Source of the DNA: Chrysoporthe austroafricana
Taxonomy: Eukaryota > Ascomycota > Sordariomycetes > Diaporthales > Cryphonectriaceae
Reading direction: 5' to 3'
Length of the DNA: 64,000 bases
Assembly: GCA_001051155.2 (NCBI GenBank)
Contig: JYIP02000004.1
Coordinates: 1,576-65,575 of the forward strand
How positions within the stretch are numbered: position 1 is the stretch's first letter; each line of letters begins with the position of its first letter. Both the position numbers and the translations under genes were made by a program. The notes under the pieces are model-generated. The model had not been told where the DNA came from. It did not search any database and saw only the letters and a program-made list of their open reading frames with translations. Shown here in pieces: positions 53,401 through 64,000 of this stretch.

Positions 53401-56400
53401 AGAAAAGAAAAACTTTGGGATATAATAGTTTTATACTTATAGCCAAGCCTTATTATAGCAGCAGCTATATATATGCAAAAGCCGTAATTAAAGCATATTC
53501 GAATAAGCCGGATATAAAGGTTTATATCGATATAAGCGCTAGTTATTATGCTATTGCTAAAGAATTGCTAGCGCAATTCCTTAAAGCGAAAGTAAATTGA
53601 AATATAAAAGCTAAATTCAGAAATATAAGCCAGTTTCTAATAAAAAGCTAAGCTGAATTCAATTTGTATTTCCAAAGCAATAAGTACGGCTATTTAATTA
53701 TATTTTATATCCGAATAGGAATTTAAATATTAAATCGACTGGAAGCAAATATTTTGCTAGAATAAAAATATAATATTCTTTACGAACTGAATATTCTAAA
53801 CTTAAAATCGTTTTTACGATTTAATTATTTTAATAGCATTATAATAAAAGTAGAAATATTCGTTCGAATGCTAATATAATCCCGGCAAGCAAAAGCCGTA
53901 ATTATAACGGTAATATTGCTTAAATCTTATAAGCTCGTTTTTATTAATATTAAACGAATCTTAAAAATATAACTTTTCTATTTAAGCTATAATAGAAAAG
54001 GTAAATAAATTGCTTAATAGGCTATTAAATTAAAGAAGTTTTAATAACGAATTAAGCAATAACTCTTTTAAGGATTTAGAAAAACTAATTTTTAAAGATA
54101 ATCGAATTATTCCAGACAAATTATATAATCCTGCTAGCGAACCAAAATAATTACTATTATATCGCGCGATAATACTTCTTTTAACGAATTAAGAACGAGT
54201 TATAGCTTTTAAGAAAGCTGAATTCAAATTAATTATTATTTATTAAGCATATTTTCCAATAAATTGCGGAAATTACTGGAAAATAGCTGAAAAAGTATTA
54301 ATTCCCAGATATAGAAATTCTCGAAATAAAAGACTATTTCGAAAATAATAATAAACTGGGAATTCGAAAAGATAAAGCTATTAAGGAATCGGAAATTGAT
54401 TTCGGTATATACGTTTGCAAGCATTTACCGGAATTTCTTTATAAAATCGTAAAATTAATACGAATAAATGCCGGAATTTTCAAAAATATAAGTCCCGTTA
54501 ATATATTAACCGATTAATAAATAAAAGTCGATTTAATCGAAAGATAACAAAATTAGAAAATAGGATAAAAGCTATATTATTTAAATAAAGAAGATTAAGA
54601 AGTAATTAATGAAATTTTGAATAAGTTATACTAGCAAAATCGAACGGAATAAGTTATAAATGCAATATTATTCGGTTTACTAATTTTTATAATTTAGAAA
54701 AATATAAATAGTTAAAGGAAAAAATATATAATAATTAATTTATACGTTTTAAATAAAGTTTTAATCTTTAATGCTTACCTTTTGCTATTATAATAAGAAA
54801 TTATTAAATAGCTAAAAGGAAAAATATATATTACAATAATAAATATATAGCAATTTTTTTATTAATTCTTAATATATTCAAATTATAAAAACTAATTTAT
54901 TATTATTAATTATTGCAATTAAGAAAAGATAAAAGTTTTATTTATAAGATTTCGAAATTTACTATTCTATATCTAGCATTTTATAAATTAATTCTTATAA
55001 TTATATTATAAGTTTGCTTCCGTTTTTATAAACGATATCGTTATTTATTCAATTATAGAATAAGATTATTTGCAATACTTATAAACTATTTTCTTATTAT
55101 TTTTATGCAAAAATATTTTACTAGCAAAACCCAAATTATTTCTTGAATATCTATTAATCTAAATCTTAAGATTTAAAGTAAACGGATTCGGAATTTCTAA
55201 TACGGAATATTAAATATAAGCTATTCGCAATTTGGAATTCCTTAAAATATTTTAATAATTGGAAAGGTTTATTGGATTTATAAGATATTTATGCTATTTA
55301 ATTCTTAAATACAATTATCGAATTAACCCATTTCAAAAAAAAAAAACTAAAATGCTAAACAAAGCTTGCCAATTGAACTGTTTACTTTTAAATATAAAAT
55401 AGCGAAATTATATTACGTAAACTATTTTCGACCCAATATTAAACGAAATTAATAATTTTTACAATTTCAAAATAACTTTAAAAGCTAAAAATGCTTTATT
55501 TTATTATATTTTAAATAAACTTCTCTTTATTTAGCTAAATGCGTTTAAAGAAATAGGGTTTTCAAATATTATTTTCCAATTAGCAAATAATTACGTATAG
55601 AACGGAATATTGCTAATAGCAAGTATAGCTATATAATCAATCTTTTACTTAAGCAAAATAATTAATAAAGCAAAACGAAAGTACTGGCTTATAAAGCTTG
55701 AAATAGCTTATTTAATATAGCTAATACGAAAATTGCGAACGATAATAAAATCGAACTGAATTAAACTAGTTTATATCTTTACCGATTATGCAATAACGGT
55801 TAGCATTATTTATTCGTTATTTATAAATATAATAAATAAGATTAAAGCAAATATATAATTAATTTTCATTTCGGAATACTTAAGCTAATTTAACCTGAAA
55901 GCATATTATATACCGGGAAAGTCGAACGTTTTTGCAAATGCTATATCAAAATTACTATTTACTTAAAAACCTATCAATAACGAAAGCATTCTAGATAAGA
56001 TATAAGAAGACGAATTCATTCAGATTTTCAGTAAAATATCTATAAATAGCGAAATGAAAGGGCATATTAAGAAAAGATACGAAAAATATCCCTTATAGTC
56101 CAAAATAATCGAATAACTAAAAGACTTAAATAAGATTGCCCGATTACCTTTTATATTAAATTATAATAGCTTATTATTTCTCAAAGACTATTATAGGAAA
56201 TAACGATTATATATTTCGAATAAAGTAATATTGGATTTTATTAAAGAAGCTTATAATAGAAAATACTATTTCGGTATAAACTATATATAATATAATTTAA
56301 CAAATCGATTCGTTATTAAATATTGCTATGCTAAAATACGCAATTATATATTAATATATTAAGCTTGTAATAAGAATAAAAACGACTTATAGCAACCTTT

Positions 56401-57780
56401 AAAGAAAATATAGCTTATATTATTTCTATTAATCCCTTTTTATATTATTATTATAAACTTTATTATAGAGCTACCGATAATGCTATTTATAAATATTATA
56501 TAAGCTTTAATTGAAATATTATTCTTAAATGCTTTTCTTATAATTACGGATAAATATTCTAAAGCTACAATTATTATATTAAGCAATACAATATATATTA
56601 TAGCAAATTAAGCAATCTTTATTTTATAAATACTTTATATTATTAGCTAAAGAATATTCAAAAGATTATTTCAGATAAAAATTCGAAATTCCTATCGGAA
56701 TTCTAGAAATATTTATAAGAGGCTATCGGAACGAAACTTGTTTACTTTACGGCTTCGTATTTGCAAACGGATAAGCAGTCTGAAATAAAGAACTAAATAA
56801 TTGAAATAGCAATTCGGCATTTCATTACCGCTTATTCTAATATAGAATGAACCGAAATAATACCGGCATTATAGTTTAATTTAAATAATGCATATAACCG
56901 AGCTATAAAATATTTAGCTAGCCAAATGCTATTCGAATTTAACTTATTATCGGGCTAGTAAATAAAAGATATAATACTTTTAGCAAAAGAAGTTTTCTAA
57001 GAAGAAATTTAATTTTTCATTGCCGAAATGCAAATAGCAGCCAAATTGCAATATAATAAGCATTATTGCTAAATAGTTTTCGAATTAAATAATTAAGTAT
57101 ATATTCGTTTAAGCTATAAGTACTTATTGCCAAGTAATTTATTTCTAAAATTTTTATAATAGAAAATAAGACTTTTCCAAATTATTCGAAAGATAAAGAA
57201 CTTAGCATATAAATTGAAATTGGCTTTTTATATAAATTTCTATTTAGTAATTTCGGTAATATAATTAATGCTTGCAAATCCTTTTAAAATAAACCTTTAT
57301 AAATATAACCTTATATATTAAAACCCAGTATATATATTAAAGGATTCGGATATCGAAAAATACTTGGAAGATTACCGATATTACAAGCTAGAAAAGATAA
57401 TTAGCCGCTATAAACGAAAATATAAATATAATCCGCATAGAATTAAATACTTAATAAAATAAATAAATTACTTTAGCTATTACAATATATAAATATCCCG
57501 TAATGTTCTGAATGCGAACGAAATAATACGTAATTTCGAACGGAAATGCAAAGCTATAGCTGAATTTCAGGAAAGAGCAAAGCGAAAGCAGCTATTAGCG
57601 GAAGAAGTCCTTAAACCGGGAAATATCGTTATAATTGCTTTACGAAAACGAAGCAAGCTAAAACGCGACTTACGAATAGAAAATATATTGAAATAAGCTA
57701 GTTTATTTATTTCAAAAGATCGAAAGAATCCGTAACGCAATAAGCGTGCATTAAAGTAAAAGCGATTGCTAAGTAAAGCA
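53401..57780 (+). pseudogene. Element D pol relic (protease, RT, RNase H, integrase, chromodomain)
   Basis: Retropepsin at about 53490-53560 (VYIDISASYYAIA). RT at about 54550-55350, with FINDIVIYS for the YxDD region and the motif FKVNGFGISNTEY typical of one fungal gypsy clade. RNase H at about 55370-55930. Integrase at about 56540-56960, with FLIITDKYSKAT-like and LVYFTASYLQTDKQSEIKNQ stretches. A chromodomain-like tail at about 57360-57560 (HRIKYLIK then VLNANEIIRNFERK). In-frame stops are consistent with Gln or Trp codons hit by RIP. Confidence 0.75.
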
Positions 57781-58062
57781 AATAAATTTCTAGCGAATGC
57801 AAAAGGCTATTATTTCGTAAATTGCTAGTAAATTTATTTTGTTTTCCTTTTCTTATTAGCGCGCTTACGATTATTATCCTTATTTATTCATTATAGCCAG
57901 CTGTATCGCTTTATCGTTATTATCTTTTATTATACTTTTGAATATTATTTTTGAATATTAAGTTAATATTATTATTAATTTCGCTTTATTTTGCCAAGTT
58001 TTTATAAACTCGCAAAGACCGTATTAATAAAGCTATTAATATTACCAAAATCAAGACGCGTT

Positions 58063-59346
58063 ATGCAACTATCAAATTATATCTTTCTGTAAATGCTTCG
58101 CTATAAAACTAAAATTAATAAGAAACGGAAAGCATTGCTTGAATTTATTTCGAATTCACTTACTATTTGTAATTTTATTCTTATTTTATATACCCTATTA
58201 ATAGCTTATTATATCTTATTTCCTATTATAATATCGAAAGACAATCGCTTACGAGATAAGTATAGGCATTATATTAAAGATAAAGCTAAACAAATAATAT
58301 TAAGCAATTGCGGCAACTTTATTAAAAGGGAAATAAATGCCGTACGCTATATAGCCAATATAGCTAAAATCGTTATAATTTACGAATATAGTCGTAATAT
58401 AGCTTTCGCTGATTAGAAGAAAATAACTAAGAATATTAAGCTAGTTTTAATTAAGCTTAAAGCTTTCGAGCTTATTATACCGGTTGCTAATCTAAGTTTA
58501 TCTGCTATAATAGAACGAAACTTTATAATGCTAGCTAAGCATTATCGAGTTATAAATAATACTATTAACTTAACTGAAAATAACTTATTAAGCATAGCTA
58601 ATTTATTGGCTATATTAAGCAAAGCTTTCCGAGTTAATATTAATAATACCCTGCTTTTGCAAGCTATGCTTCGCGCTATTCTTGCTTTATCTATTAAATA
58701 TAATTTTAAGTCTAAAGCTATTGAAGCTGAAATCGCGATATACTATTGCATGCTAGCCTTTTATATTTCCAAAGAATATATATATTATAATTTTACTTAA
58801 AGAAGCAATTTCGGTATTAACCGTCTTTATATTGCTAATAACTTCGCTATTTATAATAATATTAAGTTCGGTATTATCGGAATCTATAATAATCGTATTT
58901 AGTATTTCTTTCTTTTTATTATAAAAGAATATATATACGAGTTCGTTATTTGGTTTCGCGATTTTGATCTTATTATTTTGTCTAACTGGTCGGGCTTATA
59001 CTTTATTATAAATTAAATCTTCCGTTTTGAATACGATTTCAAAGCCGTTAAAATCGTTTTTATTAAAGATAATATAGATTACAATTTCAATGCTACTTTT
59101 CAGAATTAAGCTAACGAAAATAAGGATTACTTTAACGCTGCCCGGTTCTTGCAATATTAAAATTGTATAATAAGCTTTAAGTTTTATATCCAAACGCATA
59201 GGCTAGTCAAAACCTTGCAGCTTAATATTTATAATTATACCGACTTTTGCGACTATATCGGAAAGGAAGAATTATTTATTACGTTTTTTCGCAATTTATT
59301 AAACTTTGAAACTATTGCTAAAGCCCGGCAAATTACTTTCAATTAA
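58063..59346 (+). pseudogene. Element D third ORF, unknown protein (about 425 codons)
   Basis: A single frame between the end of pol and the 3' LTR. It is open at 58093-58413 (MLRYKTKINKKRKALLEFIS at the start) and 58417-58797, which are the same frame separated by one TAG, and can be followed to about 59346 with only TAA/TAG interruptions that fit mutated Gln or Trp. One segment (LTICNFILILYTLLIAYYIL) is hydrophobic. Later parts read like a folded globular protein (FVIWFRDFDLIILSNWSG). I recognise no family. Stop density is much lower than in the pol region. Confidence 0.6.
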
Positions 59347-60028
59347 TAAATATAGCTATTATTTATCGATATAACCTTATTAGCAGTATATAATATTGCT
59401 TTCTTTTAATAATTTATAGATTTAGTTATTTATATTAAAAACTAGTTACAATATCGCTATATAATAACTATATACGGCTATCGGCTTTGCATACCGATAT
59501 ATCCTATTGTAATTTCACTTTATATTTACTACTATTATACTTATTTAATACTTTATTATCTAAAGGCTATACTTTCTATTAATATTTATAAGCAATTTTA
59601 ATCTTTAATTATATTTGCGCTAAATATTTCGGCAGTAAATATAATTAAGCATTACCGAAATATATTTGGATATCGGCTAGCTTTATTATATATAAATATT
59701 ATATATATCTATTTATTTCAAGTATAAACCGATTGTAATAAAGGATTAATTTTAAGCTTTTAATATAAATAAGTTTTCTTTTAATTCCCGGTATAAGTAT
59801 ATTTATTATTCAAGTTCCCGGCATAAGTACGTTTACTTATTAAGACTCTAGTACGAATCGGCTTTATAAAACGATTGTTATTTTCTATATAATTTCTTTT
59901 GTGCAATAATGCTATTATGCTTTTTCTTGCTATATAACTTAAGGTTTTATTATATCGTATTATTGCTATTTAAAACGTTTTTAACTATTAGCTTCTTTTA
60001 TAAACAAAGATTATAAAGAGCTGGCAAT
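59347..60028 (+). other. Element D 3' untranslated region with short repeats
   Basis: Includes two tandem copies of a block near 59778-59850 beginning AATTCCCGGTATAAGTA / AGTTCCCGGCATAAGTA, and a purine-rich AAAGATTATAAAGAGCTGG tract right before the 3' LTR that could be the polypurine tract. Confidence 0.5.
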
Positions 60029-60236
60029 TAATAGCAAAACCTATAAATATAATAAATTTATAATAAATTCGCTTAATAAATTTATAATAAATCCCCTGGT
60101 AAATACGCAGTAAATTTACTAAGTAAATGCTATACTTTTACCGAAAGGCTTATATAATGCTTTAATATGCTTTTAGCGTAATTTACTTTTTTAAGAAAAC
60201 TATGCTTTATAATATATTTCAGTACGTTTACTATTA
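60029..60236 (+). repeat. 3' LTR of element D (208 bases)
   Basis: Begins TAATAGCAAAACCTATAAAT and ends TTTACTATTA. Aligns base for base in length with 50119-50326, with mainly transition differences. Confidence 0.88.
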
Positions 60237-60241
60237 ATTAA

Positions 60242-62652
60242 CTTATATTATACCGTATTTATAATATCGAAAGTAGTATTTATTATAAGATTTTGGATCG
60301 AAATAAATAAGTAATTAGTTTTTATATCAATTATATTAAAGTTATATATAACCGCTTTTCTTTCTATAATATTGAGTTTATAGGAATCCTTTTTCTATAT
60401 TTAAAGAATTCGTTCTCTATTAACGATTTCTAACAAAATGAAATTTCTTTATATGCTATTATTTAATAGTACGCTATATTGCTGCCCGTTAATATATACG
60501 TTTAATATAATATATCTTTCGTTTTCTTTTATAGTTGCGTATAAAGACTTTATAATCTTGATTGGCTATTATCCTTTTATAAGCAATCCTTCCTTTTTGA
60601 AATATTCTAAGCTTTTTTCGCTATTTGCTTTGCTAATCTTTTTGTTTAGCTTTAGCCGTACTGCTTTGCTTTCTCGGCTTTTTGCAAATAATACTATTCT
60701 TTAGCTTTATTTTGCATATAAATAAAGCATGCTATAATATAGCATTATTCCTATATCGTCTTTCTTTGAATGCATTTCTATAAATAATTATCGGGTAATC
60801 TTATATAGGCATTATTATTTTCGATATGCAAGACCTTCTTGTATTTTCTTTAAAATTTTATAATAAGTTAAATCAATTAGTTTTATTCCTTAATTGAGAA
60901 TCAATTATATTTAACTTTCTCGTTAAAATATATTTAGCAGTTATAATAAACGCAATATATTCAAGCAAGTTTATAATAATGAAAATATAAGTAATTAATC
61001 TTTCTATTTTCTTAAAGCTTGTATTTGCTATTCTGGAATAAAATGCTTTGGAAGAATTCTTATAATATAAATCTGTAAATAAAATATTTAACCTTTATAT
61101 ATTTGGATATCCAGTTATTGCATTTCGGGCATTTTTATTCTATATTCTAAATAATCGCTTTTTCTATTCTTATAAAAGGTTTTTTTTCGAATATAAGAAT
61201 TAATAAATTATTTGGCTATCTATTTTGTAATATTATTTCCCTTAGCGTAATATTCGGTATAAGTATTTCTATTTGTTAAGTACCGAATTCTTTTTCTATT
61301 ATTATATTTTATTGTAATTCGAAATAATAATTTAAAGGAAATCTTCTTAAATCTATTTCCTTAATATCCAGAAAATTGCTTAAGCAATCTGAATTATTGC
61401 TATTTATAGCAACGTTATAAATAAGGCTTTTCTTTCTTATAGCGAGTTATTTTTATTCTTTAAGTTTGCATAAGAATTATTCTAAACTTTTTTTTTCCGA
61501 AAAGTATAGCAAGCAATAATCCTAATAGCAGGCTATCCAGCTTATATTATTATAATTAGAATCCGCTATTTATTCCTGCAAGATATTATTATTCAATTGA
61601 TTAAATTCCTATCGTTAAGCGATATTAACTTATCGTTTTAAAATAGGCTTCCAATTTCGCTTTTTCTTTTCTTAATAACAATTACATACGATATAGCCTT
61701 TCTTGCCGCAATTATAGCAAGTAATTCCTTTGCATTATTCTCGTATAAAGATATTTAATTCTATAAATTTAGTATATATCGTATTTAAATAAGCTGTATT
61801 ATTTCGGTTTTTCTATTAAAACTTATGCTTTCTTGAATTAAGTTAATATTTCGGAACGTTATTATAGTTTTTCTATCGTTATTAGCGCTATTTATAAAGC
61901 CAGTTATTAATGCGAATTGCTTTATTAATAAATTCGCTAAATTTTTCAAGTCGGTCTTTTTTATAAAGCTCGTCTTTAATTTCTTCTTTAAATCTCGCAT
62001 AATAAATATTTATAAGGGGTTCGTTTTCGTAATCTAAATAAGCAATAATTTATCGGAATTTAGCTATATAATTTGCGGCTAAGCTAGTTTATTTAAATGT
62101 TTTTAATTGCCGTATTGCAATGCGTTATTCGTTCGGGTTTCCGAAAATTTTAATAAAAGCTAATTCAAAATTAATATAGCATTGAAAAATATACTTAGTA
62201 TTTTCGGAACGAAAGTCTTTATTATTATTTAAATAGTTACGGAAAGTTAATTTCTATTATTAAAAGGCAGTTTTTTTAAAACGATTTCTTGCAAAATCGA
62301 TTTTATTATAAATAGTCCTAAACTAAGTATTATAATGCTTGAAATAAGCTTTTAGTTAAGTTAAAAAGGCTTGGAAATATTTTCGAGTATTTTTATATAG
62401 CTTAAGCTTATTAAGCTTGAAAGCCTTAATTTATTAAAAAGCATTAAAACGGAAAATTTTATTCTTAATTTTCTTAAATTATTAATATAAGGCTATATTT
62501 TGCTGCTAGAATTATTTATTAGTAAAGACAGTTAAAGCCTTTTTCTAAAAAGCTTAATTATTAGAAAAAGACGGAATTTAGAGCGTTATCGTATTTCCGG
62601 TATTATATAAAAGGGTATATACTAAACCGTTTTTAAATAAAAATCGTAAAAA
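60242..62652 (-). pseudogene. Element C: protease and gag relic
   Basis: Minus strand. The retropepsin segment is at about 60530-60430 (its antisense shows as an 88-codon plus-strand frame) and matches A at 39560-39630. The zinc-knuckle region lies near 61700. The gag stretch at 62000-61785 (RDLKKKLKTSFIKKTDLKN) matches A at 38080-38289. Upstream gag continues to about 62540. Broken by RIP-type stops. Confidence 0.72.
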
Positions 62653-63099
62653 TATTACGAATGCTGCAATAATCTTAAAATAAACTATAAAGTCGAAAAG
62701 TTTATATTAATAAAAGCAATATTAAATATAGCTTTGAATATCGGAAGCTTATTTAATAAATATTCGCAATATTTATAAGCTAATAAAGCTATTACTTGAA
62801 TATATAATAAGGTTCAAGTAGTATTTAGATTTACAACTGAAAAGCTATAGTAATTTATTTAGTAAATGTTTTATCTTTATATATTCCGCTCTTTATTTTA
62901 GATTTGTTAAATCTGAAATAGATTTCCAGATCTTGAATTTGTTAAATTTAAAATAAATCCTCAAATCTTCCTTATTTTATAACTTTAACCCTGGGTTATA
63001 TAAGCGGTTATAAGATTTTTTTGAATAGAGATAAAAGTAAAATGCATTGCTAGTCTTTTTTCTATTTTATATATTCCGATCTTTTATTAAGTTATAACA
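62653..63099 (-). repeat. 5' LTR of element C (447 bases)
   Basis: Left edge TATTACGAATGCTGCAATAA, right edge AAGTTATAACA with an intact CA. Same length as 45640-46086. Confidence 0.88.
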
Positions 63100-64000
63100 A
63101 TTAAGCTTATAAATAAAATAGGATTATAGCTTAATTTTTTCCTTTAATAGAATTTTATAATCGTAAGGGCCGTATTTTAATAAGCCGGTATTAAATCTTT
63201 TTTGCTATAATTTCTTAAATTCGTAATATTTTCGTAATATATTCTTGAATTTTAGTAATAATCCTTTTTTATTTTCTGCAATTTGAAAGAATAGAAAGTA
63301 CTATTAAGCGTATTTTTCTTTTTTTGCTTCTTATTTCTATTTATAATTTTTAATATTTAATAGCCTTAAGTATTTATTATTTATCGGGCCGAACCTTTTC
63401 TCGTAATTCTTTTATATTTATCGTATTAAAAGCTAGATTTCTTTATAATTCTATAATCCATATAATTTCGTAACGCTTTGCATTAAATTATTTTTCGTAT
63501 AACCGCTAATTGCTTAAATTTTTAATTTATTCTTAATTTATATTTATAAGTTTGAAATATTTATAACTTTTCCTTATCTCTTAGCAAATCTTTTTGTTTT
63601 AAAAGTATATTTAAGCTTGTTTAAATATATATTCTTAATATTATCTTTAATAATAAAGTCTTTCCCTTTTCCGTTAATTGCAATTATTTCAGTAAATATA
63701 GCTAATTTTTATAAAATCTAACTAGTAATCTAATCGATTTGAAAGTTATATTCTTTAAGCCAAAATATTCTTAAAATTAATTCGTATTATATTATATTTA
63801 TAATATCAAAAATAGTATTCGTTATAAAGCTTTAAATTAAAATAAGTAAATAATTAGTTTTTATATCGATTATATTAAAGTTATATGCAATTGCTTTTCC
63901 TTTTATAATATTAAGTTTATAAAGATTTTTCTTTTGCATTTAAAGAATCCTTTCTTTATTAATAATTTCTAATAAAATAAAATTTCTTTATATGCTATTA
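63100..64000 (-). pseudogene. Element B: pol N-terminal/protease part, runs off the window
   Basis: Begins with the second ATTAA target copy and then aligns with C at 49440-50118 and 60242-60470. It contains the site homologous to the D insertion, here uninterrupted (AAAATTAATTCGTATTATA near 63773). The last bases match C near 60470. Confidence 0.75.

Larger units (their letters stand above)
50119..60236 (+). mobile_element. Element D: second gypsy family, 10.1 kb, with an extra ORF
   Basis: LTRs at 50119-50326 and 60029-60236 are both exactly 208 bases. The target duplication ATTAA is at 50114-50118 and 60237-60241. The empty site is visible in element B near 63770-63785. Plus-strand order: ORF1/gag-like, protease, RT, RNase H, integrase, chromodomain, then a further ORF. 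LTR and coding sequences are unlike family A/B/C. Heavily RIP-altered. Inserted into element C, so it is the youngest resolved insertion along this line. Confidence 0.88.
45640..63099 (-). mobile_element. Gypsy element C: complete element of the A family, interrupted by element D
   Basis: LTRs at 45640-46086 and 62653-63099 are both exactly 447 bases. The target duplication ATTAA is at 45635-45639 and 63100-63104. Without D and its duplicated target the element is about 7.34 kb, matching A. Coding runs on the minus strand: gag near 62640-61650, then protease, RT, RNase H and integrase down to about 46800. Inserted into element B; B sequence on both sides rejoins and aligns with C's own copy at about 49436-49460. 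Confidence 0.88.
34405..64000 (-). mobile_element. Gypsy element B, outermost, interrupted by A and C, truncated by the window end
   Basis: B's 3' LTR (minus orientation) is at 34405-34954. Its internal sequence runs 34955-36986, resumes at 44292-45639 after A, and resumes again at 63100 after C. Removing A and C restores continuous alignment with C's own internal sequence. At base 64000 B matches C near 60470, so about 2.6 kb of B (rest of protease, gag and the 5' LTR) should lie beyond the window. The expected left target copy is TATCT (34400-34404). All coding parts are broken by RIP-type stops. Confidence 0.82.

Noticed and set aside
1..64000. CRISPR arrays, prokaryotic operons or rRNA genes
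   Set aside because: None seen; introns, LTR elements and RIP mark this as fungal nuclear DNA.

Overview
The window looks like nuclear DNA of a filamentous ascomycete (Pezizomycotina). Coding genes carry short introns of 43-84 bases with GTRAGT-type donors and CTRAC-like branch sites. A fungal Zn2Cys6 regulator is present. Two AT-rich blocks full of Ty3/gypsy and Fot1/pogo-type relics show the signature of repeat-induced point mutation (RIP): nearly all differences between copies are C/T or G/A transitions, and most in-frame stops can be read as mutated Gln or Trp codons.

Layout. Bases 1-2,900 are AT-rich low-complexity DNA followed by a stack of three LTR relics. Bases 3,112-32,384 are a gene island of normal base composition with 13 protein genes: a secreted GH31 alpha-glucosidase (-), an HSL-type alpha/beta hydrolase (-), a class III PLP enzyme (+), a DAO-type FAD oxidoreductase (-), a Zn2Cys6 regulator (+), an aldo-keto reductase (-), an aldehyde dehydrogenase (+), a maltose-acetyltransferase-like LbH protein (+), an L-threonate-dehydrogenase/tetronate-kinase fusion (-), an APC permease (+), a Baeyer-Villiger-type monooxygenase (+), a small cupin (-) and a MAO-N-like amine oxidase (+). 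Ten of the thirteen sit in five divergent pairs that each share an upstream region.

From about 32.7 kb to the end the DNA is a nested transposon block that can be resolved base by base. A Fot1/pogo-like DNA transposon is cut by gypsy element B (LTR starts at 34,405). B is cut by element A (36,987-44,291; LTRs 436 bases; target duplication TTATT) and again by element C (45,640-63,099; LTRs 447 bases; duplication ATTAA). C is cut by a different element D (50,119-60,236; LTRs 208 bases; duplication ATTAA). B runs off the right end of the window. A, B and C are one chromodomain-bearing family of about 7.3 kb. D is a second family of about 10.1 kb.

How the genes may work together (inference). An importer, two amine-oxidising flavoenzymes, a PLP enzyme, ALDH and AKR, a Baeyer-Villiger monooxygenase, an esterase and a pathway-type regulator together suggest a catabolic cluster: uptake and deamination of an amino compound, oxygen insertion into the carbonyl product, ester cleavage, and oxidation or reduction of the aldehydes. 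The tetronate dehydrogenase/kinase fusion adds C4 sugar-acid use. The GH31 enzyme may be an unrelated neighbour. The two most unusual sequence findings are a conserved antisense reading frame in family A/B/C and a third reading frame between pol and the 3' LTR of element D.
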